Notes: generated by a model not told the origin, from the sequence alone. A stretch of DNA of 64,000 bases from Carposina sasakii (GCA_014607495.2 CP053172.1:2618888-2682887); one strand, 5' to 3'. Counted from the stretch's first letter, positions 43,501 to 53,040 are shown. Translations and numbers: made by a program.

Positions 43501-46500
43501 CACACACTCAATTATCGCGATCGCGCGGCATCGGTTTTGCTATTGCTTTTACGTAATCAGGGGGCCGGTAGAAAACATGACTCTAAGGTCCACTTGTAGT
43601 AATTGCGCAAGGCTGTCTTTCCCAAAGAGATAAAATTTTCGTATAGCGGTGTTTGTGACCAAACTTCTGCGAGACGACTTAACGAATTTTTATGAAAATT
43701 TACATGTATATTCGATAGGTTTGAGAATAGGTCGTAAACTTTATTTTTTATACCTCTTCCACGCAATAAGCGACATGCACGCGAGCGGAGCATGCATGCA
43801 ACAGATATTCTAATAGAAATACTGTCATCATCCCCACTTAATACCTAGTTAAATAAAAGATGACATTCAAAATGGTTGTTTTCATGAATCTTCTACGTTT
43901 TATGTTAGTATTCAGTTCAAATGTATTTGAAAGGCTAATCACTTTACCTCGCCAGGAGGCTTAAAAGGTAAATTCAACACAGAAAAACTAAAAACTGTAC
44001 GAAAGAGACGGCAAATCATCTGTATGCCAATAACAGATGGATAGCCATAGGTCATTGTACATCCGTACTTCAGCACTGACAAAAAATGTATGTGATGTCA
44101 ATGAATTTGATTGTTGGATACCAAATGCAACAGATTTCTGGTGAAATGGGAACCCTAAAGGTTAAAATACATACATAACAGACATACCAGCCTACTACAG
44201 TCTACTGCTGGACGTAGGCCTCCCCCAGGGCACGCCACAAGACTGCAATAGGGGATTCTTGCCCATAGTCACCACCCCGTGTGTTTTTGCGAACTATGTA
44301 ACACGGGAGGCGCTGCTGGCCACCTCCCGGAAACCCTTAATCGCATCTTACGATACCCACGGGCAGACAAACGGTGGTGCTGTTCAACTCTACCTATACC
44401 TATATAGATAGGTTACCATATCTCAGGATTTGTCCAGAGATTTCAGAATTTTTCGACTTTTCTCAGGATTGCGGCAGTATTTTGCAAATCGCGTAATATC
44501 TCAGGATTTTCAATAAAACACAGGTTACATTTTAAAGATCTCTTTAGTTAAAAGTTAAACCAACTAAAAATTATCTTCTTTTTGGTAACAATTGTACTTA
44601 CAGTTAAAATCAATATTTCCAATATACTTATATCCAATTAAAACAAACAAAAAATAATCTTCTTGCCACCCCCCGCCCCGCCCCGCTTTGAGCGCGATGT
44701 GCAAGTTGCAACGCGTGAGCGAGATCCGCAGTGTAATAAACCGACATAAACGAATAAAACGATAATATGTTTTTGAGAGAAAACTTTTAAACTGTATAAA
44801 ATCTCAGGACTTTTCCATGGAAATCAGACCTTTTCTCCGGTCTTTTGATTTTTTCATCTGGTATCCCTATACCTATACCACTAGGCCAAAGGTTAAGATA
44901 TTCCTAGTGAATAACATCTTAGACCCACGTCTACATTTACAATAATGGTATAGAATTGCAAAACAGACTTGCATGTTTATCTTGGTAAAACCTGCATATT
45001 TTCAACCTATTTTGAATAACAATAAAGAAAAGGAATAGAAAGAGGTTAAGGGCAGTTTTATTTCGAGTATTTTACCTACCTACCTAGTACTACATAACTA
45101 CTTCATGGTGTAAACTCTAGAGCTAGAGGGAAAGGACACAGGCTGTTTTTCGTTGGTCTATTTAAAAAAAAAACATGATTGATGTTTATAATGGGGGATT
45201 TTCTGACATGATAAAATAACTGTCAAAAATAGATGGCGTTACCTACATCTCCTACCTATCTCCCCCTTCACCTCTCCATACAGAATTTCCGGTAGGAGAT
45301 TCACTCACGCCATCTATCCAGGCGATTTGTACTAACTTTTTCACTTCTAATAGTTGTCAGAAATTCCCTCATTGTCACACTGTCAAATCTCATAAAAGGT
45401 TCTTGCTTGGTAAAGTACTTACTCGGCAGTAGAGTTATGAAGTCCCTTTGCAGCATCGGCTTGAGGTACGCATCGATGTGTCCATGTTGATAATGACACA
45501 TGCGCGTCAGCAGCTGCTCCACAAACTCCACCTTTAATGTGAGAGAACATATTGTTCATTTCACATTGGCTGTTATTTAGTACACAATATAGTTATGTGG
45601 TCAACTCTGAAGTACTGAATACCTGCGACTTCAGCCTTCATCCTCGTGATCTATACATACCTATATAAAGGATTAATTTAAAAACATCAATAACCTCGCA
45701 AGACTAGGTAGCTACCATCATAAACAACAACAACAACGCGCGCGATCGCAGGCGTCAACCTTTTCGTATACGTACGAATGGAACATAGACTTACAAATGT
45801 CACGACAGTACAATAAAAGCTTGGAAAATAATTTTTAATTAACATATTGAGTTATGACAAAACTCATAGAACAAATGTTATTGTTTATGATTTTAGCTAT
45901 CTAGTCCTGCGAGGTTATTGATGTTTTAAAATTAACCTGTATACATGACATAGGCTATATATATATGTATGTATAGTTCGCATGAATCTGTTTGTTACTA
46001 TTTCATAAAAGAGATAAAATATTGTTATTTACAACTTGTACATTTCATACAATGTATAAAACATATACATACACAGCGTGATCCCGAAATAGGGTGGCCA
46101 GAGCTGCAAGATCACAAAAGAGTTCCTACACTTAGCGTAGAAGGGGACAGATGTAAAAGATCACTGATAAATTTCTAGCTTAATGCTTGAGTACTCTTAC
46201 AACATGCACAAGATCTTTCTTTTCAAATGACTTATTTTTAAGACTAGGTTGACTTTGTTATTACATGCATATTTTTAAATATGTTCTTATCCATTTGTGC
46301 ATGTTAGACTAAATAGAAGTTAGTATTTGTCAAGCAACTCAATATCCTATACTAGCACGGAGAAGGTATAAAAGAGGAGGTGGGACTATGAACTGAGTCG
46401 TGTGGCAATCGTGAGGCCATGACGTCATGATAGGGGCGGAGCTTCAGGGCCAGTGTGTGTAATGCAGTAGCTGTAATCACACGCCTATGCAAGTAGTTTG

Positions 46501-48392
46501 GATAGTCACTACAAGGTGGTTTCTATCTATCTATCTATCTATCAAATGGGCAGGGTTACAGTGCTCCCCTCATTGCATACTTCACCCCCGCTCAGCGGCA
46601 CACTAATTTTGTATCAAAATATACTTAGCTTAGCTCCTCTTTTATTTCTTCTCCATGTCTACTAGGTATTTGACAAACACAATTCCACTATGCCTTCTAG
46701 GAGTCACTCACCTGATCCAGTTCGTTCCATTTTGAGAAAACATTGAGACATGAGTCTCTCTCCGTTGTATAACTTTCACTACTTGGTGTTGGACGGACAC
46801 CACTATCGAGGATTGTTAAGTTTGTGACCTGAAACATGTTGGTTTACAGTTAGTTAAGGATTTAACAAAACTGTTTCGACTTAGCTTAATCAATTGTGCA
46901 TACACACCTAGGACACTAAGTTGGTGTAAAAATTGAAAATACTGAGAAAATTTGACATATTTCCACTTAGTGTCTGTTGTGTTGCAATAAAAATAAATAA
47001 AACCTAGTTATAGGACTCCATTATATGTTAAAACACCATTAAATCTATACATATAATAAAATTGTAACGAATCGATGTTTGTGCACCCTAATTTTAGAAA
47101 GTTTTCAGGAATATATTGTGACAGGTCCCACTTAACATATAGGCTACTTTTTATCCTGGGAAAATATTTTGATCCCACATAATTTCAATGTTTTTTCGAT
47201 GTAGTCGCAGGGCGTCCACTAGTCCTCAATAAACTCTGATAAAAAGTTCTGAGACACAATTGTAATGTGTTACTCTTGTTATTTCATAATGCCAGTATGC
47301 ATAATATGGTACCCTAAAGCTACTAGGAGCCATTATGTTGGAATTATTACCAGTAGCTAAAACAAAAATTTTAAACTGCCAGTCAGTAGACATAATATAC
47401 GAATTTTAAGCTACCAGGAGACATAAAATAGGAGTTTTAAGCTACCAGAATCTATAATATAGGAAATACAACACAAACAAAGTGAATCCAAATTACAAAT
47501 GAGAGGTGTTGTACTTTATGAAAAGATACAAATTCAAATGTTAGGTATATATGTATTTATTATAAAATCAATCATACTATATTATATAAAGAAGTAAAAA
47601 TATCTATAAAAGTAAGTTAATAAATAAACCTACAATGTATCTAATTGAGTAATGATATTATGTTGATGTAGGGTAGGTACTTATTACAAGAGAATTATAA
47701 ATTTTGTACAATGCATTGTTAGCAAACCCCAAGTTCTTGATTACACAATGTTAAATGACATTCTCATCATTTTGAGAAAGTGGCACACCAATTTTTTCTC
47801 CATGGGAAATGTTTATTGTGAATTTTGCCATCTTATAAGGTTAGTAGTACTAATAGGCTTGTAGATAAGTGCAATTAATTTATTAAATCGTGCAATAAAC
47901 AGGCTACAATTGTATATAATTAAATAAATTGTGCTAATGTTAGGTAGATCTGACAATGTGCTATTTACAGTTATTTCCCTAAAGGTTATGATTTAGCAAA
48001 TGTTTAACCTGCATCATATGCACATATAAAAGGTTAAATACGGTATTTATGATAAATGAAAGTAATTGGGGTAAACCTATGGGTAAACTATAACTTTTAA
48101 AACGTCCGCAATGCAGAAGCAAAAAATAATAGGGTACGTGTAGTCAGCCCGGAGTAGGACATAGCATAGTACCAACATGAAATGATATACTTTTATTGAT
48201 TTTGTGCTAATATTAGGGACCCCTGAACAGATACTATTTGAAAACTTTGAACAAATTCAAAATAATTGAAGGAAAAATAGGAACAGGGCCAAAGATGGCG
48301 GATCAGCCGTGACATTACGCGTACGCTCTCATTTTAAACTACGGGCGTACCTGTGGAGGTATATTATCTTCTATCATTTTTTCAGTCTCCAT
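34411..48392 (-). CDS. slmb: Slimb / beta-TrCP, F-box and WD40 ubiquitin-ligase receptor
   Basis: Substrate receptor of an SCF (Skp1-Cullin1-F-box) E3 ligase; family members bind DSGxxS phosphodegrons on targets such as Armadillo/beta-catenin, Cubitus interruptus, IkappaB/Cactus and PER. Eleven coding exons on the minus strand: 48392-48351, 46828-46712, 45531-45423, 42947-42761, 41635-41500, 40426-40298, 39060-38869, 37765-37622, 37245-37055, 35903-35786 and 34560-34411 (TAG 34413-34411). All junctions keep GT-AG and phase, giving 504 residues, close to the length known for fly Slimb. Order: divergent N-terminus, beta-TrCP dimerisation (D) domain about 50-85 ([19 protein letters not shown]), F-box about 83-125 ([14 protein letters not shown]), linker, seven WD40 repeats about 198-490, short tail. 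WD signatures KIWD, RVWD, AVWD, RLWD and KVWD are visible. No disabling change is seen. Introns are repeat-filled and hold degenerate exon copies. Confidence 0.96.
34615..34709. mobile_element. Possible 95-bp MITE in the last slmb intron
   Basis: tgggcgtttttccactggac at the left, gtagaaaaacgagcc at the right are imperfect inverses, as are acgacacgac and gtcgtggtgg. Small and not seen elsewhere in the window. Confidence 0.4.
34988..35195 (+). mobile_element. Helitron-like family H copy, with a partial second 3' end
   Basis: Runs from cttactaataccagaaaggc to tcgcgggcgtccacta; a second truncated end, with gcggacgaaatcgcgggcgt, follows at about 35340-35398. Confidence 0.6.
35406..35774 (-). mobile_element. 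MITE family D copy (reverse)
   Basis: CAGGGTGATTTTTGGTCGTC at the left and ggcaacgaaaaaacatcctg at the right, TA on both sides. In slmb intron 10. Confidence 0.75.
35786..35903 (-). CDS. slmb: slmb coding exon 10, WD repeats 6-7
   Basis: 118 bp. [19 protein letters not shown] then [20 protein letters not shown]. The donor lies 12 bp from the end of a MITE D copy (35406-35774). Confidence 0.94.
36245..36575. repeat. Degenerate tandem repeat in slmb intron 9
   Basis: The blocks aaaagtaccaggatggcata and gtagacagaggtgtcag recur four to five times with variable spacing. Confidence 0.6.
36690..37050. repeat. gttactttgtgttactct-type simple repeat with exon debris
   Basis: Irregular repeats of 'gttacttt' and 'gttactct' surround the two partial exon copies at 36758-36815 and 36864-36947. 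Confidence 0.6.
36758..36947 (-). pseudogene. Two rearranged partial copies of slmb exon 9
   Basis: Minus-strand 36947-36864 resembles the coding part NTIRLWDIE and EELVRCIR and keeps the gtgaag donor; minus-strand 36815-36780 resembles [10 protein letters not shown]. Their order is swapped relative to the true exon and no acceptor or full frame remains, so they are dead copies. Confidence 0.7.
37055..37245 (-). CDS. slmb: slmb coding exon 9, WD repeats 5-6
   Basis: 191 bp, leaves in phase 2. [38 protein letters not shown] and [11 protein letters not shown]. Degenerate copies of part of this exon lie in the next intron (36758-36947). Confidence 0.95.
37622..37765 (-). CDS. slmb: slmb coding exon 8, WD repeats 3-4
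   Basis: 144 bp, phase 0. [25 protein letters not shown] and SASGDRTIK. The 37-bp minisatellite begins about 50 bp upstream of its acceptor. Confidence 0.95.
37813..38490. repeat. 37-bp minisatellite, about 18 copies, in slmb intron 7
   Basis: Unit ggataggtgagccacctagc + ttcaggatggctgggta. Units start every 37 bp from 37849 to 38441 with almost no variation except at both edges (ggccgagtagg at the left, ggccgtgtagg at the right). Confidence 0.92.
38491..38868. other. slmb intron 7, non-repeat part
   Basis: Between the minisatellite and the exon 7 donor; somewhat GC-rich (atcgcgcgcggcgcgacgca near 38716). No feature assigned. Confidence 0.35.
38869..39060 (-). CDS. slmb: slmb coding exon 7, WD repeats 2-3
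   Basis: 192 bp, phase 0. [29 protein letters not shown] and [13 protein letters not shown]. Donor gtacgc. Confidence 0.95.
39325..39546 (+). repeat. tRNA-derived SINE, family A, full copy
   Basis: Head gacggccgattggtgtagta with B-box-like ggttcgaatcccggtaggtg; body 'tgatatgatgaatattgatg'; tail 'gtgttgtgaagtgtgtgaat'. In slmb intron 6. Confidence 0.72.
39878..40143. mobile_element. MITE family E copy 5, in slmb intron 6
   Basis: TA-flanked, CAGGGTGTAACAAAAAGGG to CTTTCTGTTACACCCTG, 266 bp, about 155 bp downstream of exon 6. Confidence 0.78.
40298..40426 (-). CDS. slmb: slmb coding exon 6, WD repeat 1
   Basis: 129 bp, phase 0. [20 protein letters not shown] and IKIWD; the Tyr and Arg of this blade are among residues known to contact phosphodegrons in human beta-TrCP. 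Confidence 0.95.
40680..40907 (+). repeat. Interspersed repeat, family F, copy with internal deletion
   Basis: catcatcatcatcagcctat start; the segment between 'ccccaggacacgtca' and 'ccacgctgggcaggcggg' is deleted compared with 6162-6418. Confidence 0.68.
41162..41430. mobile_element. MITE with GGCCATCCATA..TTACGTCACA ends
   Basis: Left ggggccatccatatattacg, right inverse gtaatttatggatgaccgct. G-rich blocks and TGTGACGTCACA-type sites repeat inside. In slmb intron 5, just before the exon 5 donor. Confidence 0.7.
41500..41635 (-). CDS. slmb: slmb coding exon 5, F-box to WD40 linker
   Basis: 136 bp. Encodes [10 protein letters not shown] and [20 protein letters not shown], the helical linker. 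Acceptor ttacag, donor gtatgt. Confidence 0.93.
41807..41925 (+). mobile_element. CR1-like LINE 3' tail
   Basis: ttgctggaagagatctctgg, gataagcttgccattgtac and terminal gtgcaataaagaataaag; only the 3' UTR-like part is left. Confidence 0.6.
42286..42660 (+). mobile_element. MITE family D copy, in slmb intron 4
   Basis: 375 bp between TA dinucleotides, CAGGGTGTTTTTTTGGGGCC to ccaaaaatcaccctg. Very similar to 8761-9150. Confidence 0.8.
42761..42947 (-). CDS. slmb: slmb coding exon 4, F-box
   Basis: 187 bp, entered in phase 1. F-box core [18 protein letters not shown] and AAELVCREW; then [20 protein letters not shown]. The F-box binds Skp1. Confidence 0.95.
43088..43202 (-). pseudogene. Partial duplicate of the slmb F-box exon
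   Basis: 115 bp about 90% identical by eye to 42833-42947. The acceptor cag is kept and the frame stays open ([19 protein letters not shown], then VAELECREW), but the copy stops after SEGML, losing the segment up to the true donor. Intron sequence upstream (gtttcaacggccaacgat) is duplicated too. Without a recognisable donor it is probably non-functional. Confidence 0.75.
43212..43264 (-). repeat. SINE family C fragment (reverse)
   Basis: ttattaataaagaaaatgaa and cttcacccgagtggga are the inverse of the family C tail and B-box end. Confidence 0.5.
43386..43566. mobile_element. MITE family I, GC-rich subtype
   Basis: gccccctgattacgtaaaag at the left and inverse cttttacgtaatcagggggc at the right; inverted repeats extend about 60 bp through gcgatcgcgataattgagtg. 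It splits the duplicated flank of the F-box exon. Confidence 0.75.
44184..44385 (+). repeat. Interspersed repeat, family F copy
   Basis: cagcctactacagtctactg to atacccacgggcagac; more diverged than the others. Confidence 0.62.
44408..44870. mobile_element. Element family J, copy 2 (reverse)
   Basis: taggttaccatatctcagga to tcatctggtatcccta; same body as 29774-30454 but without the 205-bp insertion. In slmb intron 3. Confidence 0.68.
44871..45422. other. slmb intron 3, unassigned part
   Basis: No further repeat or exon recognised between element J and exon 3. Confidence 0.4.
45423..45531 (-). CDS. slmb: slmb coding exon 3, dimerisation domain
   Basis: 109 bp, phase 0 to 1. Encodes [19 protein letters not shown] and [10 protein letters not shown], highly characteristic of beta-TrCP. 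Donor gtaagt. Confidence 0.93.
46358..46656 (+). mobile_element. MITE-like family K, copy 3 (best preserved)
   Basis: cggagaaggtataaaagagg at the left, cctcttttatttcttctccat at the right as inverse; inside are TATAAAAG, TGACGTCA and tctatctatctatctatc. In slmb intron 2, about 55 bp from exon 2. Confidence 0.7.
46712..46828 (-). CDS. slmb: slmb coding exon 2
   Basis: 117 bp, phase 0 to 0, residues 15-53; ends in SKWNELDQ, leading straight into the D domain. Ser/Thr-rich in the middle. Confidence 0.85.
47050..47222 (+). mobile_element. Helitron-like family H, short copy
   Basis: tacatataataaaattgtaa to gcagggcgtccactagt, with 'aggctactttttatcctggg' in the middle. Confidence 0.55.
47223..48284. 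other. slmb intron 1, AT-rich part
   Basis: A short imperfect repeat around aagctaccaggagacataa (47330-47450) is visible; otherwise nothing is assigned. Confidence 0.4.
48292..48301 (+). promoter_or_regulatory. YY1/Pho-like motif in slmb intron 1
   Basis: AAGATGGCGG matches the core AAnATGGCG bound by YY1/Pleiohomeotic. It is about 90 bp downstream of the slmb start codon on that gene's strand. Confidence 0.4.
48351..48392 (-). CDS. slmb: slmb coding exon 1
   Basis: ATG at 48392-48390; 14 residues ([14 protein letters not shown]); donor gtacgc. Chosen because the downstream exon is open and in phase 0, and no nearer ATG gives the D domain with an N-terminal extension. Confidence 0.75.
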
Positions 48393-48484
48393 TTTTGTTA
48401 CTTCACTACAAACATCAATAAATTAAAACCACTATATCACCACAAATAACTAAAATCACGATCGTCAAATACACATCGCTTGCA

Positions 48485-48492
48485 TGACGTCA
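48485..48492. promoter_or_regulatory. CRE (TGACGTCA) in the slmb promoter
   Basis: Palindromic CREB/ATF site about 93 bp upstream of the slmb ATG. No TATA box is apparent nearby. Confidence 0.4.
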
Positions 48493-48709
48493 CGTCAAAA
48501 ACATTACTTTTAAAAAGTTTTCTCAAAACTCTGAGAAAAACATGTTTAAACATACAGCCATTTGTTGGCACAATTTTGTACGTTTAGCTCTGATTTATAA
48601 ATTTGTACAATATCGCGTCTACAAAGAATCTAGGATTTGCCCGACACGTTTCTATTTATCATCATTATCGAAGTACCTTCATGTAACGGTAGGTGTGATC
48701 ATTATCATA

Positions 48710-49480
48710 CATTGTCGCGTTGTTCAAAATTCCCGCGACATGGTGCCGTCGTTTTATTTCAAAAACGTTTTGGGCGTTGCCAGTCTAGCCGGAATTTCGT
48801 CTTTTTGGCACCAAGATTACCTTTTATGGTAATAAAATCTCTAAAATTTACGCCGGGCGGGGATATTAAAATATTAACCAATGGCAAGGCCATTCTAGGC
48901 TGAGGTCAATAACCGTGCGGCTCGGTACGTACAAGGCTGTTGCCTCGATCGCGCGGTCGCCAGATTACCAAAGTTTGTCTCAGAGGATTAGGAACTATTT
49001 TGAAGCCTAAGTTAATTCCTCGTTCCTTACCTATTATAAATATTACTTTCTGCTGTTTTGCAACTCAAATAGTCGCCATAGTGCAACTCAATAATTTAAT
49101 CTGTGATAAGTGTCGCCACTTCGAACTAGGTTCGGTGGCGATTACGTCCGGATTAGGATTACGTCCGGATTAGGATTTAGTCCGGATTTCGATTTCGTCC
49201 GGATTTGGATTTCATTCGGAATTGGATTTCGTTCGGAATTGGATTTCGTTCGGAATTGGATTGGATTTGGAGTATTCCAAGGATTGCCGACTATTAACGG
49301 AAGTGACCCGCCTCGCTGCTTCGGCTGCTACCGGGGATACGTCTCGCCAAAGTTACGTGTCCATTTTGTAAACAATTTTAATATTTATCAGAGAAACCAG
49401 GATTAGTCACCCACGACCTGTTATCGCGTTACTTTAATAAATTAGTCTCGTGTTCATAAATTGTTTTTTTATTTTAATCA
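48710..49480 (+). other. GC-richer block with 18-bp repeats; possible solo LTR
   Basis: 49130-49275 has about eight tandem units like ttcgttcggaattggatt. The surrounding block starts near tgtcgcgttgttc and has an aataaattag signal at 49437, as an LTR might. No matching second copy is in the window, so this is a guess. Confidence 0.3.
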
Positions 49481-49732
49481 CTTAGTTTTACCGTATTTTT
49501 CTTTTGTTTTAACTTCATTAACTGGACCTGTCCACTTCTTGTCTGTAATAGGGGAAGAAGGGGACAGCGTTTCAACATTACAAATTCTAAAATAATTTTA
49601 CTCAAGATAGTGGTTGCACGGACAAAGTTTCCTTTCCTCGGCATTCCCTTCGGCACAAAGAAAAAAAATATCCTCTAGTGTAGTCTATGGTTTTAGGGTT
49701 CAACTTCGATTCAACGGTCCATAGAAACCATA

Positions 49733-49900
49733 AATTAACTGTTGCCCGCGGCTCCGCTCGCGTGGATGTCGCTTATTGCGTGGTAGGGGTAAAAAATAGT
49801 TTACGACCTGTTCTCAGACCTACCTATAATAGATAAAGAATATACATATAACTTAGATAAAATCGGTCAAGCCATTTCGGAGGAGTTTGGTAACAATTAT
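49733..49900. repeat. Interspersed fragment cut by the LTR retrotransposon
   Basis: actgttgcccgcggctccgc to atttcggaggagtttgg; matches 59136-59255. The LTR element begins inside or right at the end of it. Confidence 0.55.
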
Positions 49901-50149
49901 GTGTTAGCGACATCTCCCCACACGGTGGCAACACTGGACGCCATCCTATATAAGCGCCCGGAACACTGGAGAACGACTTTTTGGCTCGAGATCTTCAAGG
50001 CGTGCGCTCATTAGACTTTGTTAATTTATTTGCGGGTTTTCTGTTATAATCTAATTTTGTAATATTAGTTTAGAATAAAATAAGTATCAGATTTTGTTAT
50101 TTCGTTAAATTGTTTTTTTTTAATCAATTATTTATCTAACCCCTAAGAT
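49901..50149 (+). repeat. 5' LTR
   Basis: GTGTTAGCGACATC start, shared end ctaagat. Contains TATATAA at 49947-49953 and AATAAA at 50074-50079. Confidence 0.82.
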
Positions 50150-50218
50150 CATTTGTGGGATAAAGAACGCCTTTTCACCGCTTAAGCAATAAAATTCCTG
50201 GTTAAATTTATCACGATC

Positions 50219-51052
50219 ATGTCGGGTAGAAAACGTGCACCACCTCGTGAGCGTGCGCCTCAAGAGCACCCCAATTTAGGTGCCCTTACAGCGACGTTAG
50301 ACGCGATCCTCGAGCGCCTGGCCACCCTGGAACAGCGCTCCAGTACTCCAACACGTGGGACAGCGGGGCAGCCCGCCATGATAATGGCCGAAGCTGACGT
50401 GGAGCCGCCGCTACCTTCGTCGCCACCGCCTGCTGGACCCGTCACTCGCCCGTCGACGCAGAACCAAGATGACTTTGCTATGAGTATAGCGAGTGCTCCA
50501 TCAGCGGCCACGGCATCCACGGACTTGACGGAGCGTCTCATCGACGCCCTCAAGAACGTTAACTCGGTGAGACCCACCCATTATTATGTTTCCGACTTTG
50601 ACCCTAGCATTCACGACGTCAACGCGTGGTGCGAGGAAGTCGATCGTGCTCGTTTGCAAAATCGATGGGACGAGAAAGAGTGTTTAGCTCGCGTTGGCTT
50701 ATCCTTGAAGGGCGATTCACGCACCTGGTTACGAGAATGGACCAGTAACGAACGAACTTGGTCAAATTTTAAAAAGGAGCTAAAAACTTTATGTCCACGC
50801 CGTGTTGACGTCGCGAATATTCTTTTTGAGGTTATGTGTACGAACTCAGATAAATACTCCACATATGCTGATTATGCCCGAAAATCGTTGTTAAAATTAC
50901 GTATTGTAAATGGTTTAAGCGACGAGTTATTGTGTGCCATAATCATTCGCGGTATTCGAGATGCGCAAATTCGTGCAGCCGCCACTAATGCAAACTTAGC
51001 ATCAGACAGCATTGTGGAATTTTTTATCAATATACGAGAAACCGCGTTCTAG
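50219..51052 (+). CDS. Retrotransposon Gag-like protein, 277 residues
   Basis: Starts about 70 bp after the 5' LTR. Pro/Ala-rich N-terminus, a Leu-rich helix (LGALTATLDAILERLATLEQ), then a capsid-like helical part with WLREWTSNERTW. Ends in TAG at 51050-51052; the next frame overlaps by 41 bases in the +1 register, as in elements that use ribosomal frameshifting. Role: forms the intracellular particle. No break inside the frame is seen. Confidence 0.75.
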   Translation: MSGRKRAPPRERAPQEHPNLGALTATLDAILERLATLEQRSSTPTRGTAGQPAMIMAEADVEPPLPSSPPPAGPVTRPSTQNQDDFAMSIASAPSAATASTDLTERLIDALKNVNSVRPTHYYVSDFDPSIHDVNAWCEEVDRARLQNRWDEKECLARVGLSLKGDSRTWLREWTSNERTWSNFKKELKTLCPRRVDVANILFEVMCTNSDKYSTYADYARKSLLKLRIVNGLSDELLCAIIIRGIRDAQIRAAATNANLASDSIVEFFINIRETAF

Positions 51053-51998
51053 TGCAAGTGTAAGTGTACCAAATAATTCTCGATCTCATGGTGATTCGTT
51101 TAATAGTAACCGCAAACGACATACTACCACAGATTCGCGAATTCGTTGTTACGAGTGTAAGAGGGTCGGTCATAAAAGTACACAGTGTCCTAAACGTGCT
51201 AAAATAGATAACCCTAAAAGTGTAAATAAGCCTATGTCTACCCTCGAATCTAATAATAATGTGCCCAAATTAGTTTGTTCATTTTGTAAGAAAGTTGGTC
51301 ATAGGGAAGATCAGTGCTTTGCCAAAGAACGTTCCGAATCGCGAAATAAAGCTAATGTAAACTTCTGTCGTGAAGCAACTTACAATTATACTAATCGTGA
51401 CATTACAACTGCGGTAATAAGTGGTATCCCTACAGACGTGCTTATCGATAGCGGATCTAGCATTTCCTTAATTTCTAACAGTCTTGTTAAACATTTATCG
51501 TGTCGTATGGTGCCAAGGGTACAAATTTTAAGTGGTCTAGGTGGTGTAGAAATGCGTTCCGACTTCTTTGTTACTTTGTCTGTAGAATTCAGTGACGTCA
51601 CTCTTGAGATTGATTTTTATGTTGTGCCCCGCGAATACCTTACTACCCCTGTATTAGTGGGAACTGACGTCCTAAACCGCGAAGGTATTGCCTATATACG
51701 AACCGATGATAGTCAGCGTATAGTGCGTAAGTCGGTTGTGAATAATGTCACCACCAGTGAACCGAAAGTGCAACCCGATTTGATTAATACTCCATTGTGT
51801 GGTAATGATAAAGATAAATTATATTTAGTGTTAAATAAGTACTCCGAATTCTTTCTAAGTGGAACTGCCACGACTACCGTCAACACAAGCGAGATGCACA
51901 TTCGCCTCACTAGCGATGAACCCGTTAACTACAGACCGTACAAGTTATCGCACGAAGAAAAGTCGCGCGTCCGCGAGATAGTAAGGGAAAAGGTATAA
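51012..51998 (+). CDS. Retrotransposon zinc-knuckle and protease segment
   Basis: 328 codons. Two CCHC knuckles (CYECKRVGHKSTQC and CSFCKKVGHREDQC) at about residues 45-105, then an aspartic protease with the active-site DSG near residue 145 (VLIDSGSSISLIS). The end (from about residue 295) is the start of the reverse-transcriptase region, where a stop interrupts the expected frame at 51996-51998. Confidence 0.75.
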   Translation: MWNFLSIYEKPRSSASVSVPNNSRSHGDSFNSNRKRHTTTDSRIRCYECKRVGHKSTQCPKRAKIDNPKSVNKPMSTLESNNNVPKLVCSFCKKVGHREDQCFAKERSESRNKANVNFCREATYNYTNRDITTAVISGIPTDVLIDSGSSISLISNSLVKHLSCRMVPRVQILSGLGGVEMRSDFFVTLSVEFSDVTLEIDFYVVPREYLTTPVLVGTDVLNREGIAYIRTDDSQRIVRKSVVNNVTTSEPKVQPDLINTPLCGNDKDKLYLVLNKYSEFFLSGTATTTVNTSEMHIRLTSDEPVNYRPYKLSHEEKSRVREIVREKV

Positions 51999-52033
51999 TC
52001 CGTGAATCAGAATCACCGTACGCTAGCCCCATC

Positions 52034-52894
52034 TTGCTTGTGAAAAAGAAAAACGGAGGAGATAGGATGGTAGTGGACTATCGCGCTTTAAATAACGTCA
52101 CGGTTAAAGACAGATACCCTCTCCCTTTAATTGAGGATCATATTGACCGCCTCGGAAAGTGCAAGTACTTCTCAGCATTGGATATGGTGACAGGTTTCCA
52201 CCAAATAAAAATTGCTGACGACTCTGTGCATAAAACGGCCTTCGTGACGCCAGAGGGTCATTTTGAATACCTCAAAATGCCCTATGGCCTGGCGAATGCG
52301 CCCATGGTATATCAGCGTATTATATCCAATACTTTGAAGTCTTTTATCGAATCAGGCCAGGTTCTAGTGTATATTGACGACGTTCTGCTCCTTAGTAACT
52401 CCGTGGAAGACGGACTGTTTTTACTTGATTCTGTTCTTGAAACATTAACGAAAGCCGGATTTTCTATAAATTTACGTAAATGCTCATTTCTTGTCACAGA
52501 AGTAGAATATCTCGGGAGAACAATAAGTGCTGGTCAGGTTAGGCCAAGCGTGACAAAGATAGAAGCACTCTCCAAAGCTCCAGTCCCGAAAACTGTGAAG
52601 CAAGTTAGACAGTTCCTCGGCCTGGCGGGATACTTTAGGCGGTACATCCCGGCATATGCTACCAAAGTAGCCCCCATCGCTTCTTTGACTCGTAAGGATG
52701 TTAAGTTTCATTGGGGAGAAGAGCAGGAACTGGCTAGAATACATGTTATCGATATTTTGATTAGCGAACCCGCGTTAACAATATTTGACCCAGAATCGCC
52801 TACCGAGGTACATACTGACGCAAGTTCACGGGGTTACGGTGCGGTACTTATGCAAACTGGTAAAGATAACCGGAGACATGTACTGCCTTTTTAG
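52034..52894 (+). pseudogene. Reverse transcriptase and truncated RNase H
   Basis: 286 codons from the first ATG; the open frame extends upstream to about 51992, in a different register from the protease frame. The catalytic YIDDVLL and motif-A-like FSALDMVTGFHQ are intact; the RNase H start TDASSRGYGAVL is present and then the frame stops. The rest of RNase H and the integrase are missing. Described only; the break leaves pol incomplete. Confidence 0.8.
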
Positions 52895-53040
52895 ATTGTA
52901 AGAACCGTTATTTCCTATACCATGACTTTTCTTTGTATGAAATGTTTACTACAACACCACTTGTGCCGAAAGCGTTTATAAAAGTTAACATAACTTCTAT
53001 TGGTATAACTTCTTAGCATTTGTAAGTTTTATGTATAGGG

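Noticed and set aside
48542..49406. Overlapping plus-strand frames of 77-98 codons
   Set aside because: They have no family signature, and one is made of the 18-bp repeats (Phe/Gly/Ile-rich periodic peptide).
50260..50577. 105-codon minus-strand frame
   Set aside because: Shadow of the Gag-like frame on the opposite strand.
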